Origin: Planctomycetota bacterium
GTDB taxonomy: Bacteria; Planctomycetota; UBA1135; JADKAF01
Direction of reading: 5' to 3'
DNA length: 64,000 nt
Assembly: GCA_016719295.1 (NCBI GenBank)
Contig: JADKAF010000001.1
Span: 6,138,001 to 6,202,000 of the forward strand
A program made the position numbers and the translations under genes. Positions 25,657-34,317 of the stretch are shown here, in pieces. The notes under the pieces are model-generated. The model was not told the origin of the DNA. It saw only the letters and a program-made list of their open reading frames with translations, and did no database searches. Position 1 is the first letter of the stretch. Every line of letters starts with the position of its first letter.

Positions 25657-26148
25657 CTAGCCTCCTCCCTCGCCTTCTTCTTCCCAGAGGGCGCGCGCCT
25701 GATCGAGCAGCTCGAGATCGGAGAGGTCGAGCAGGATCGCGAGATCCCCGCCCGCCGAGTCGCCGCCGAGCAGGTCGAGGTCGCGCAGGAGCTCGAGATC
25801 GCGCAGCAGCTCGGCGGGCGGCGCATCGACGCGCGCGGCGAGCGCGGCTTCGTCGCTGCGCTCGGCTTCGCCGCGCTCCGTCGAGGCGCTCTCGCCGCCG
25901 TAGCGCATCCAGAGCAGGAGCAGCGCGGCGGCGCCGAGAAGGGCCGTGCCGCACGCGATCCAGAGACGGCGAGGGCCGCGCCGTGGAGCGCTGGCCGGCG
26001 CGCCGTCGCATGCGGCGCTCTCGTTCTCGAGCGCCCTGCGCACGCGCCGCGCGAAGCCGCGTTCGCTCGCGAGACGCGGATGGCGATCGAGCAGATCCCA
26101 GAGCGGAGCGTCGGGCTCTTCGTGGTGGGGGCGCTGGGGATCGGTCAT
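25657..26148 (-). CDS. Single-pass membrane protein, probable anti-sigma factor
   Basis: A 163-residue protein with one membrane helix (about residues 60-80, RRLWIACGTALLGAAALLLLW). It has a ~58-residue N-terminal cytoplasmic part and an acidic Leu-rich C-terminal part (LLRDLELLRDLDLLGGD). It overlaps the ECF sigma gene by four bases (ATGA), the normal position of a membrane anti-sigma factor. However, the N-terminal part lacks the His-x3-Cys-x2-Cys zinc motif of the common anti-sigma domain and shows no other recognised sigma-binding fold. The call therefore rests on topology and operon position. The last gene of the operon encodes a secreted helical protein. Confidence 0.65.
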   Translation of the reverse strand: MTDPQRPHHEEPDAPLWDLLDRHPRLASERGFARRVRRALENESAACDGAPASAPRRGPRRLWIACGTALLGAAALLLLWMRYGGESASTERGEAERSDEAALAARVDAPPAELLRDLELLRDLDLLGGDSAGGDLAILLDLSDLELLDQARALWEEEGEGGG

Positions 26149-26759
26149 GACGTGCCTCGCTCCAGGAAGGGCTGTAGAGATGCTCGCAGGCTCTCGCGTG
26201 CGCGAGAGAGGAGGGACTTGATCGCTTTCTCGGTGGAGCCCATGACCTCCGCGATCTCGCGTTGGGAGAGCTCCTCGTATTTGAAGAGGACGAGCGCCAT
26301 GCGCTGGTTCTCGGGCAGGCGCGCGACGGCGTTGCGCACGACCAGGGCGAGCTCGCCGCGCTGGAGCTGCTCCAGCGGCGTCCTCTCGCTCGGATGCGCG
26401 CGTCCGTTCGCGTTGCTCGGGCTCGTTTCGTCCCAGCTCTCGAGCGACTCCGTACGGCGGAGCTTCTCGCGGGCCGCGCGGTTCACGCAGAGGTTGAAGA
26501 CGATCTTGTAGAGCCAGGTGGTGAAACGCGCGTCGGGCTCATAGGTCTCGCGCGCGCGGAAGATGCGGAGGAAGACGTCCTGCGAAAGGTCCTCGGCCTC
26601 GCGCCGCGTGCCCGAGAACTTGAAGACCAGGTTCAGCACGACGTCCTGGAAGCGCTCCACCAGGCGCTCGAACGCCTCGTGGTCGCCCTGCTTCACGCGC
26701 AGCATCAAGGCGCGGCCAGGATCGGTCTCGGTGTCTTCGGTCATCGAGCGCGGGGGCAT
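26145..26759 (-). CDS. ECF RNA polymerase sigma factor
   Basis: A sigma-70 family ECF factor of 204 residues (199 if ATG 26744 is used; both starts are in frame and neither has a clear ribosome-binding site). Region 2 is clear: DVVLNLVFKFSGTRREAEDLSQDVFLRIFRA, where the AEDLSQDVFLR stretch contacts the -10 core, and FTTWLYKIVFNLCVNRAARE. Region 4 follows the linker: VARLPENQRMALVLFKYEELSQREIAEVMGSTEKAIKSLLSRARESL, a helix-turn-helix for the -35 element. It heads an operon with a membrane regulator and a secreted helical protein. It probably responds to an envelope signal and may activate its own promoter in the 248-base divergent region. Confidence 0.95.
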   Translation of the reverse strand: MPPRSMTEDTETDPGRALMLRVKQGDHEAFERLVERFQDVVLNLVFKFSGTRREAEDLSQDVFLRIFRARETYEPDARFTTWLYKIVFNLCVNRAAREKLRRTESLESWDETSPSNANGRAHPSERTPLEQLQRGELALVVRNAVARLPENQRMALVLFKYEELSQREIAEVMGSTEKAIKSLLSRARESLRASLQPFLERGTS

Positions 26760-27007
26760 CGCGGCGGATCGAACCGCGGAGGGCGCCCAAGGTATCGCGG
26801 GGAATCGGAACCGAGGGAAGGGGGCGCGGGGGGCTGGATGGCGGGCGTCGAGCGCGGGAGGTGCCCCAGGTTGGCTTCGGTGGGACGGCTCTTGCCAGTG
26901 CAAACGGCTCGTGCACCTCGATGCCGCGGTGGTCTCGCGGCCAGCCCGCTAGGCGCTCCGATCCCCGGCACCTAGAGTGGAGACGTGCATCTTCCCGGAC
27001 CGCCATC

Positions 27008-28159
27008 ATGAAGTTCGCCGCGTCGTTCCTTCTTTGCTGCTCCGCGTTCGCCTCGGCCCTCGCCGCGCAAGACGATGCCTATTCCGTTTCCAGCGGGAGC
27101 GGCACCTCGTATCTCTACGGTGCAGAGCTCGGCAACCTGAGCGTTCGCTCCCTCGGCGAGATCCGCGGCTCGCACTACCTCGGGAACCCGGGCGGACTCG
27201 CATGGCGCGCCACGACGCGCGAGCTCTGGACCTATGACAACTCCGATCCGGAGGAGATCGGGGTCATCGATCCCGTGGCGATGACCTTCACCCGGCGATC
27301 GGCGGCGAGCACCGGCAACTCGGAGTACGTCTACGATTGCGCCTGGCATCCCGCGACCGATCGCTTCCTCTACCTCCGGGTCGATTCCTCGACGCGACGC
27401 CGGACCTTGAGCTCGTTCGCTCCCACGAGCGGCACCTTCGCGACGCTCGCGACTTGGGAGACGCCGCTCGGAGTCTCCGGGCTCGGCGATCTGGCCATCG
27501 ATGGCGCGGGAAACCTCTGGTTCCTCGGCGGCGCACCGTATGGCTTGTACCTGCTCGAGCCCGGCGCGAGCGCGCCGCGATGGTTCGTGTCTCTGCGGCA
27601 GAGCGCGTGCCAACTGACGATCGATCGGAGCTCGGGGACCTTCTACGTGCACACGGGTCCCGGCAACGGAGACCTGGGCATCCTCGATCCCTCGACGGGC
27701 GGCGTGTCGATCCGCGGCCCGTTGCTCGGCTGCGACTATGGGTTCGTCGTGCTCGAAGGCTCTTGCCGTCCCTCGGTCGCGCGCTTCGGCACGGGGTGCG
27801 CCGGCAGCGGCGGCTTCACGCCGCAGCTCAACATCAGCGGCTGCTACAACCCGGGCGGCTTCGTGCAGCTCGGCGTCGGCGAGGCTCCGAGCGGCAGCGT
27901 CGCGCTGCTGCTCTTCGGTCTCGCTCCCGCGTCGTTCCCCGTGGGCCACGGCTGCGAGCTGCTCATCGCGCCCGTCTTCCAGGCGCCGCAGATCGCCTTG
28001 CCGCTCTTCGGAACCGGGGGGGCCGGGCGCGGCTTCACGAGCCTCGGGCTCTCCATCCCGGCTTCGGTGCTGACCGCTCCGCTGGTCGCGCAGGCCTTCG
28101 TGCTCGACGTGCAGGCCCCCGGTGGCTTCACCGTGACGAATGGCGTCCGCCTCGACTGA
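27008..28159 (+). CDS. Secreted beta-propeller-like protein with C-terminal module
   Basis: A 383-residue exported protein. The signal peptide covers residues 1-20 (ends ALAAQ). Residues ~30-250 have a repeated beta pattern suggestive of a propeller (GGLAWRATTRELWTYD, YDCAWHPATDRFLYL, GDLAIDGAGNLWFLGG, CQLTIDRSSGTFYVH). No enzyme residues are recognisable. From ~255 comes the planctomycete-type C-terminal module beginning RFGTGCAGSGG and ending QAFVLDVQAPGGFTVTNGVRL, shared in pattern with other secreted proteins here. It diverges from the ECF sigma gene, so it could be a regulated target, but no promoter motif was established. Just after its stop lies a cluster of inverted repeats. Confidence 0.78.
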   Translation: MKFAASFLLCCSAFASALAAQDDAYSVSSGSGTSYLYGAELGNLSVRSLGEIRGSHYLGNPGGLAWRATTRELWTYDNSDPEEIGVIDPVAMTFTRRSAASTGNSEYVYDCAWHPATDRFLYLRVDSSTRRRTLSSFAPTSGTFATLATWETPLGVSGLGDLAIDGAGNLWFLGGAPYGLYLLEPGASAPRWFVSLRQSACQLTIDRSSGTFYVHTGPGNGDLGILDPSTGGVSIRGPLLGCDYGFVVLEGSCRPSVARFGTGCAGSGGFTPQLNISGCYNPGGFVQLGVGEAPSGSVALLLFGLAPASFPVGHGCELLIAPVFQAPQIALPLFGTGGAGRGFTSLGLSIPASVLTAPLVAQAFVLDVQAPGGFTVTNGVRLD

Positions 28160-28192
28160 GAGGCTGAGCAGAGATCGACGATACAGCCTCTC
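28158..28192. terminator. Hairpin over the stop codon
   Basis: A perfect 9-bp inverted repeat, GAGAGGCTG (28158-28166) and CAGCCTCTC (28184-28192), with a 17-base loop. It starts inside the stop codon of the preceding gene. Position suggests a terminator, but no T-run follows. Confidence 0.45.
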
Positions 28193-28196
28193 AGAT

Positions 28197-28263
28197 GTTT
28201 GCTGGCGCAGCGCCTGACGGCGCTGCAGCCGGTTTGCTGGCGCAGCGCCTGACGGCGCTGCAG
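28197..28263. repeat. Tandem 32-bp direct repeat with internal palindrome
   Basis: Two identical 32-base copies, 28197-28228 and 28232-28263, are separated by three bases (period 35). Each copy contains the palindrome GCAGCGCC-TGAC-GGCGCTGC, an 8-bp stem with a four-base loop. The stretch between genes contains no open frame of interest. This looks like a short REP-type element or paired terminator hairpins. It is not a CRISPR because the spacer is three bases and there are only two copies. Confidence 0.8.
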
Positions 28264-28270
28264 CTCGTTC

Positions 28271-28289
28271 GTGAGCAATTCTTGCTCAC
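28271..28289. terminator. Perfect 8-bp hairpin GTGAGCAA/TTGCTCAC
   Basis: GTGAGCAA (28271-28278) pairs perfectly with TTGCTCAC (28282-28289) around TTC. Its lower GC than the surroundings stands out. It is the fourth hairpin in 130 bases and lies 98 bases before the next start; a terminator or a protein-binding palindrome. Confidence 0.45.
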
Positions 28290-28386
28290 TCTCTGAGCTC
28301 GAACGCCGCGCGCGCGGAACTAGAATCGTCGCTACTCGGCGCGGCCACGCCGGTTCGCTTGGCGCTCGATCGCGACGGCTCCACCC

Positions 28387-30471
28387 ATGCTCAGCTCGCT
28401 GCTCGCTCTCTGCTTCGCTTCGTTCTCGCCGGTGCCCGCGGATCCGCCGCCCGGCGAAGCGCCGACCTGGGCACGCGACATCGCGCCCCTCGTCTACCGC
28501 TCCTGCGCCGCGTGCCACCGGCCCGGCGAGGTCGCGCCCTTCGCGCTGCTGAGCTACGAGGACGTGAAGAAGCGCGCGAAGACGATCGTGCGCGTCACGG
28601 AGAGCCGGCACATGCCGCCGTGGCATCCAGTGGAGGGGCACGGCGAGTTCGCGGGCTCGCTGCGGCTGAAGCCCGAGGAGATCGCGCTCTTCAAGGCGTG
28701 GCTGGACGCGGATTGCCCGAGCGGCGAGCTCGCGAGCGCGCCGCCGCTGCCGCAGTTCACCGCGGGCTGGCAGCTCGGTGAGCCGGATCTCGTCGTCGAG
28801 ATGCCGCGCGCGTTCGAGGTGCCGGCCGGCGGCCCCGACATCTACCGCAACTTCGCGATCCCGCTCGGGCTCGACGAGGACCGCTGGGTCACGGCCATCG
28901 AAGTTCGACCGCAGTCGCGCGCCGTGCTGCACCACGTGCTCTTCGACTTCGATGCGAGCGCTCGCTCGCGTGCGCTCGATGGGCAGGACGGTCAGCCCGG
29001 CTGGAGCGGCGCGGGCGGCGAAGGCGCGATGGCGGACACCGCCGGGCTCGGCGGCTGGGCCGTGGGCGGCCAGCCGCGGCACTTGCCGATGGGGCTCGCA
29101 CGGAAGCTCCCGAAGGGCGCCGATCTCGTGCTGCGCTCGCACTTCCATCCCACGGGCAAGGTCGAGGAGGAGCGCACGAAGCTCGGCCTCTACTTCGCGA
29201 AGGAGCCGCCCGAGCTCGAGATGCTGGGATTGCAGCTCCCGCCCGCGTTCGGCATCGCCGCAGGCCTCGACGTCCCCGCGGGCGAGCAGCGCTTCGTGCT
29301 GCGGGACGCGTTCGTGCTGCCGACCGAGGCGCTCGCGGTCGAGATCGGCGGCCACGCGCACATGATCTGCCGCGAGATGCAGATGTGGGTGACGCCGCCC
29401 GGCGGCGAGCGGCGCTCGATCTTCTGGATCGACGATTGGGACTTCGACTGGCAGAACCGCTATGCCTACGAGCAGCCCATGAAGCTCGCGGCGGGCACGA
29501 AGATCGAGGCCGAGATCGTCTACGACAACTCGAGCGAGAACCCGAGCAATCCCTTCGACCCGCCGCAGCGCATCCGCTGGGGGCTCCAGTCCACCGACGA
29601 GATGGGCAGCCTCTCGCTGCTGCTCGTGCCGTTGAACGGCGCCGATGCGCGCGCGCTGCAGCGTGCGATCCGCGCGCATGGTCGCGAGCAGCTCGCGAAG
29701 GGCAGCGAGAGCGTGCGCAGCAGCGTGATCTCGCGTTTGAAGATGCTCGACCAGGACGGCGACGGCGCGATCGCCGAGGACGAGCTGCCCGAGCGCTTCC
29801 GCAGGCAAGCGGCGCGCCTCGACACGAACGGCGACGGCAGGATCGACTTCCAGGAGCTCGAAGCCGCCGAGGCGTTCCTCGGCGGCTCGCGCCGCGGGCG
29901 CGGCGAGAGCAGCCAAGGACGTCGCGCGCCCGAGGCACCGCAGCCCAAGAAGAGAGGGCCGCTGCTCCTGGATCTGGACGGTCGCGAGCAGGCCCCTCTG
30001 GATGTGCGCGAAGCCAAGGCGCACGTGCTCGTCTTCGTCTTGCCCGACTGCCCGATCGCGAACGCGTATGCACCCGAGCTGCAAGCGCTGCAGCGCGACT
30101 ATGCCGAGCGCGGCGTGCGCTTCTTCCTCGTCCACGTCGACCCCGACACGACGAAGGAACGGGCCGCGGAGCATGCGCGGAGCTTCGGCATCCCGTTCCC
30201 CGTCCTCCGCGATACGCAGCACGAGCTCGTGCGCGCCACGGGCGCCACGATCACACCGGAGGCCGCGGTGATCCTGCCGAGCGCTGAGCTCGCGTATCGC
30301 GGGCGCATCGACGATCTCTTCCGCGCGATCGGCAAGAAGCGCGAGCAACCGACGCAGCGCGAGCTGCGCGCCGCGCTCGACGCCGTGCTCGCCGGTCAGG
30401 CTCCCGCGGTGACGCGCACCATCGCCGTGGGCTGCGACATCCCGCCGGCGGCGGGGGAGAAGCGCGGATGA
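28387..30471 (+). CDS. Cytochrome c / copper monooxygenase-like / EF-hand / redoxin fusion
   Basis: A 694-residue multi-domain exported protein (signal peptide ~1-18). Domains in order: a c-type heme site CAACH (residues 40-44) with likely axial Met in RHMPPWHP; then, from about 130 to 430, a region resembling ascorbate-dependent type II copper monooxygenases, with histidine motifs AVLHHVLF, LRSHFHPTGK and IGGHAHMICR. Two EF-hands follow near 455-500 (DQDGDGAIAEDE and DTNGDGRIDFQE), then a C-terminal redoxin/AhpC-like domain with a single Cys (LPDCPIANAYAPELQAL). Planctomycetes and relatives encode such combinations in the periplasm. Substrate is unknown. The stop overlaps the next gene by four bases. 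Confidence 0.82.
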   Translation: MLSSLLALCFASFSPVPADPPPGEAPTWARDIAPLVYRSCAACHRPGEVAPFALLSYEDVKKRAKTIVRVTESRHMPPWHPVEGHGEFAGSLRLKPEEIALFKAWLDADCPSGELASAPPLPQFTAGWQLGEPDLVVEMPRAFEVPAGGPDIYRNFAIPLGLDEDRWVTAIEVRPQSRAVLHHVLFDFDASARSRALDGQDGQPGWSGAGGEGAMADTAGLGGWAVGGQPRHLPMGLARKLPKGADLVLRSHFHPTGKVEEERTKLGLYFAKEPPELEMLGLQLPPAFGIAAGLDVPAGEQRFVLRDAFVLPTEALAVEIGGHAHMICREMQMWVTPPGGERRSIFWIDDWDFDWQNRYAYEQPMKLAAGTKIEAEIVYDNSSENPSNPFDPPQRIRWGLQSTDEMGSLSLLLVPLNGADARALQRAIRAHGREQLAKGSESVRSSVISRLKMLDQDGDGAIAEDELPERFRRQAARLDTNGDGRIDFQELEAAEAFLGGSRRGRGESSQGRRAPEAPQPKKRGPLLLDLDGREQAPLDVREAKAHVLVFVLPDCPIANAYAPELQALQRDYAERGVRFFLVHVDPDTTKERAAEHARSFGIPFPVLRDTQHELVRATGATITPEAAVILPSAELAYRGRIDDLFRAIGKKREQPTQRELRAALDAVLAGQAPAVTRTIAVGCDIPPAAGEKRG

Positions 30472-32018
30472 GCATGCGCTGCGCGCGAGCCTTGCTTGCG
30501 CTCGCGCTGCTCGCCTGCAGCGCGCACGCTCAGCTCGAGGCGACGCGCGTCGTCCTCGCCGATCAGGAAGGCGAGTGCTGGCTCGCGCGCCGCGCCAGCT
30601 TGGCGCTGGTCCATCTCGACGGCCCGCTGGAGGATCGCCGGCGCGAGCTCGGCGCGCTCTCCGCACACGGCGTCGCCGACAACTTGCTCTGCTTCGCGCC
30701 GCGCGAGCGCTCGACCGAGCAGCTCGCCGAGGCGTTCCGTACGCGCGCGACGGAAGCGGAGCGAGCGCGCTTGGCGGCGTTCGCCGCGGGTGGGGCGCTC
30801 GAGATGCGGATGATGGAGGCGCTCGCCGCGCTCGAGCTCGCGCCGCCGCAGCTCGAGCTCGGCCCCGAGCTGCGCTGGCGCGAGCTGCCGGAGGGCGCGG
30901 TGCCGTTGCTCGTGCTCGATGCAGAAGGGGCGTTGCGCAGCTGCTGGGCGGGTTCGTTCGCGTTCGGAACGATCGACGTCGAGGCGTTTCGCGCCGCGGG
31001 CGGTGCGGCATTGCTCGAGCGCGCGAAGCCCGCGCCCTTCGATGTCGACAACGGCTGGGACTGGCACGTCGCGACGCCGCTCGCGCTCGAGGCAGGTCGC
31101 TGCGCCGCGCGTCCCGTGCGCGGGCGCGCCCCGCGCGACGAGGCCGAGGAACGGGCGCTCGAACGCTTCCCACGCGAGTGCCAGCCCTTCGAGTGGCGTC
31201 TGAAGTGGCGCCAGCGCACGAAGCTCTGGTCCAGCGCCGATCTCGATCTCCCGAGCGGGCTGCCCAGCGGACACGCGGTGAATGATCTCGCGCGCGTGCG
31301 CTACTTCCGCGGCGAGCGTGCGGCGGAGGAGCGGCGCCCCGCATTCGTCCTCCTGCATCATCTGCAGGAGAACTTCGCGCTGGAGGAGGCCGTCGCGCGC
31401 GCCCTCGCCGCCCGCGGCGTCGATGTGGCTCTCGTGATCCTGCCCTATTACGGACCGCGTCATCCGCCGCGCCGCGCGCTCTCCCACTTGGTCTTCGGTG
31501 CCGGCGAAGCTGGGCTCGCCCAAGTCGCCGCGCAGGCACGGGCCGATATCGCGCGCGTGCGCGACTGGCTCGCCTCTCGACGCGACGTGTCCGCCGTGCA
31601 TCTCGGCGGCATCTCGCTCGGCGGCATCTTCGCCGCGCTGATCGGCGGCGTGGACGGCGACTGGCCGAAGCTCGCGCCGATCCTCGCCGGGGGCGATCTC
31701 GCCGCGATCCTGCGCGCGGACTCCCGCGAGGCCCGCGGCATCCGACGCGAGCTCGGGCGCGTCGGTCTGGAGCTCGAGGACGTGCTGCGCGCGTGGAGCG
31801 CCCTCGATCCGCTGGCGTTCGCCGGGCGCATCGATCCTGCGGCGGTCCTGATGGTGAACGCCGAGTCGGACGAGGTGATTCCGCGAGCGAGCACGCTCGC
31901 GTTGGCGCGGGCGCTGGGCGGCGCGGAGATCGCGTGGTTCCCCGGTGGGCACAAGAGCGTCGCGAGCAAGCTCCCCGCGATCCTCGAGCGGCTCGGTGAG
32001 TTCCTGATCCGATCCTGA
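30468..32018 (+). CDS. Secreted alpha/beta hydrolase
   Basis: A 516-residue protein with a signal peptide (ALLALALLACSAHAQ; the Cys could also make it a lipoprotein). Residues ~25-170 form an unassigned N-terminal part, followed by an alpha/beta hydrolase fold. The nucleophile elbow is HLGGISLGGIFAALIGG (Ser about 383). A catalytic Asp is likely in NAESDEVIPR and His in FPGGHKS. The HHLQENF segment may form the oxyanion region. The ATG overlaps the stop of the heme/copper/redoxin fusion (ATGA), so both are exported together and may act on the same compound. Substrate class cannot be told. Confidence 0.8.
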   Translation: MSMRCARALLALALLACSAHAQLEATRVVLADQEGECWLARRASLALVHLDGPLEDRRRELGALSAHGVADNLLCFAPRERSTEQLAEAFRTRATEAERARLAAFAAGGALEMRMMEALAALELAPPQLELGPELRWRELPEGAVPLLVLDAEGALRSCWAGSFAFGTIDVEAFRAAGGAALLERAKPAPFDVDNGWDWHVATPLALEAGRCAARPVRGRAPRDEAEERALERFPRECQPFEWRLKWRQRTKLWSSADLDLPSGLPSGHAVNDLARVRYFRGERAAEERRPAFVLLHHLQENFALEEAVARALAARGVDVALVILPYYGPRHPPRRALSHLVFGAGEAGLAQVAAQARADIARVRDWLASRRDVSAVHLGGISLGGIFAALIGGVDGDWPKLAPILAGGDLAAILRADSREARGIRRELGRVGLELEDVLRAWSALDPLAFAGRIDPAAVLMVNAESDEVIPRASTLALARALGGAEIAWFPGGHKSVASKLPAILERLGEFLIRS

Positions 32019-32356
32019 GCGAACGGCCGTCGCGGATCCTGATCCTCCGGCGCGGGGTGGCGCGTTGGCGAGCGCGGTGCAGACTCCCACTCGCGGCGGG
32101 TCGCGGCTCGCGCGCCAGAGCTCTCGCGCCGCCGAACCGCAGCCGGCTCTTGGCTGCCGAGGGGAAAACTTCTCCCAGCCACTCGGTCGCTCGGCTTGGC
32201 GTCGGCTACAGTCGGCCGCGCGACGGGGTCGATGGGCCGACGGAGGCCTTCCATCCTTCAGGCCTCTTCTCCTCGCTCCCGCTCGAGCCAAGGCGGACGG
32301 CCGAGCCGCGGATGCGGGTGGATCGTTCTCCGCGCATGGGATCACTTCGAGGATCG
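32019..32356. other. Intergenic region, no gene seen
   Basis: This 338-base stretch follows the hydrolase and precedes the phosphodiesterase. Short open frames here have no recognisable product or ribosome-binding site. I see no tRNA, repeat or strong hairpin. It most likely holds the promoter for the phosphodiesterase gene. Confidence 0.5.
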
Positions 32357-34288
32357 ATGATGGCTCCGGGTAGTCGGTGGATTTCGTGTTTCCCCGCAAC
32401 GACGGCCTCCTCGACTAGAGCCCGAGCAGACCGCCACAGGCGAAGTCGCGGGCGGGCCAGTGTCTCCGCCGTGCTTGCCCTCGTCGGGATCTGCCTCTTC
32501 TCCGGGTGTACGGAGGAGCCGAAGCCGACGCCGCCCCCGGCGCGGGACGCCTTCGCGTCGTCCTCTTGGTCGCAGCACCGCCTCGTGGTCCTCGGGATCG
32601 ACGGCGCGACCTGGGCGGTGATCGATCCGATGATCGCGCGCGGCGAGCTACCGCATTTCGCGGCGCTGAAGCAGCGCGGTGCCCACGGTGAGCTGGTGAG
32701 CTTCCTGCCGAGCAAGTCGCCGGTGGTCTGGACCACCATGGCGACCGGTCGCGGTGCCCGCGACCACAACGTGCTCGACTTCACCTATCCCTTCCGACAG
32801 GGCCAGCCTTCGGGATTGGTCGAGTCGCATCTGCGCCGCGTACCCGCGCTCTGGAATCTCGCCTCCGAGTGCGATCGCAGCGTGGCGATCGTCGGCTACT
32901 ACGTCACGCATCCGGTCGATGTCGTGAACGGCTGGATGCTCTCGGACCGCTTCAACTCGGACCCGCAGGTCGGCATCTATCCGGAAGAACTGCGGGACGA
33001 GATGGCGGCCGTGCGTGCCCAGGTGACCGGCCCCGCCACGCGCGCCGAGCTGGTGAAGCGCTTCGTGCCGTGGGACTACGATCCGCTGGTCGCGAGCCAG
33101 CCCGAGCATCCGCTCTATCGCCCCACGCAATACATCCACCGGCGCGTGGACATCCAGTTCTTCGATGACGAGCTCGTGCGGCGCGCCTCGCGCAAGGCGC
33201 TCGCCGAGAAGCCCGACCTGCTCGTTTCCTACTACCGCATCGTCGACAACTCTTCGCACGCCGTATGGCAGTTCTACGACGCGACGGACTTCGCGGAGAA
33301 GCCCGATCCCGAGCACGTGAAGCTGCTCTCAGGGCTGATCCCCGAGGCGTATCGCTACGTGGATGAAGTCCTCGGCGAGATCTTGTCGGCAGCGGATGAG
33401 ACGACGAACATCGTCGTGATCTCGGATCACGGCTTCGGCTCTGCGACCGGACCCTACAGGATCGTGAGCGACGAAGCCGGCTGGATCAGCGGCAATCACC
33501 GCTCGGGTGGCTTGCTCCTCGCCGCCGGCCCCGACATCGCGCCCGGACGCGTCGATGGCATGACGATCTTCGATGTCGCGCCGACCTTGATGGCGCTGCT
33601 CGGGGTTCCGATCTCCGAGCAGCTCGTCGGTCGCGTCGAGAAGGCGCTCCTCCGTCCGGAGTTCCTGGCGCAGCACGCGCCGGTCTTCGTACCGGATTAC
33701 CAGAGCATCCGCTGGGCCCGGGCGACGCAAGCGGGCACGAGCACCGAAGCCACGGAGCGCGGGATGGAGACCTTGATCGCGCTCGGCTACGTGAGCGGCC
33801 AGGCGCAGAGCGGGCCGCAGACGAACGCGCTCGAAGGCAAGGATCTCTGGACCGCGGAGCCCGTCATCCGCACCGAGGCGTTGGTGGGTGAGCTCACCTA
33901 TTACCTCCTGCGCGGAGACGAAGACCGCCTGCGCAAGGCCGGCGCCCTGCTGCGCGAGAAGGTTCCCGCGGAGCTGGACACGATCGCGATACGGGTCAGC
34001 CATCACGTCGGGCAGATCGCGGTGGATCTGGCGGGCGGGGCCTTGAAGCCGACCGTTCCCGTCGAGATCACGCAACGCGCGCAGATGCTCGGCATTGCGG
34101 CATGGCAGGCGTTTGCGAAGGGCGATCTCGAAGTGGTGCGGCGGCAGCTTCGCGAGGCGCGCTCCACCGACGAGCACGGAGACGACGCCGTCGCCACCGT
34201 GATGGGCTTCCACGCGCGCGTGGTCTTGGATCGCACCTTGGGATCGCGCTCGAATCTGGCTCTGCAGCAGCGCAACCAGGGGCGGTGA
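32357..34288 (+). CDS. Lipoprotein phosphodiesterase / alkaline phosphatase superfamily
   Basis: A protein of about 643 residues in the type I phosphodiesterase / nucleotide pyrophosphatase branch of the alkaline phosphatase superfamily. A lipobox (LFSGC) follows a hydrophobic stretch, so it is probably a lipoprotein. Metal and catalytic motifs are LVVLGIDGATWAVID (first Asp), SPVVWTTMATG (nucleophile Thr), VVISDHGFGS and SGNHRSGGLLLAAG. The C-terminal ~130 residues are helical. ATG 32357 (or 32360) is the first start with a nearby AGGA, but gives a long signal region of ~50 residues, so the true start is uncertain. It converges on the AlgJ/AlgI pair, and may hydrolyse a phosphodiester on a surface glycan or lipid. 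Confidence 0.8.
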   Translation: MMAPGSRWISCFPATTASSTRARADRHRRSRGRASVSAVLALVGICLFSGCTEEPKPTPPPARDAFASSSWSQHRLVVLGIDGATWAVIDPMIARGELPHFAALKQRGAHGELVSFLPSKSPVVWTTMATGRGARDHNVLDFTYPFRQGQPSGLVESHLRRVPALWNLASECDRSVAIVGYYVTHPVDVVNGWMLSDRFNSDPQVGIYPEELRDEMAAVRAQVTGPATRAELVKRFVPWDYDPLVASQPEHPLYRPTQYIHRRVDIQFFDDELVRRASRKALAEKPDLLVSYYRIVDNSSHAVWQFYDATDFAEKPDPEHVKLLSGLIPEAYRYVDEVLGEILSAADETTNIVVISDHGFGSATGPYRIVSDEAGWISGNHRSGGLLLAAGPDIAPGRVDGMTIFDVAPTLMALLGVPISEQLVGRVEKALLRPEFLAQHAPVFVPDYQSIRWARATQAGTSTEATERGMETLIALGYVSGQAQSGPQTNALEGKDLWTAEPVIRTEALVGELTYYLLRGDEDRLRKAGALLREKVPAELDTIAIRVSHHVGQIAVDLAGGALKPTVPVEITQRAQMLGIAAWQAFAKGDLEVVRRQLREARSTDEHGDDAVATVMGFHARVVLDRTLGSRSNLALQQRNQGR

Positions 34289-34317
34289 CGGCGCTGGGGT
34301 TCGCGGACCGTCGACCT

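Noticed and set aside
28197..28263. Possible CRISPR array
   Set aside because: Only two repeats with a three-base spacer and internal palindromes; no cas gene is present.
27844..31539. 1231-codon minus-strand open frame
   Set aside because: Antisense to the heme/copper/redoxin fusion and the hydrolase, with low-complexity Arg/Ala content.
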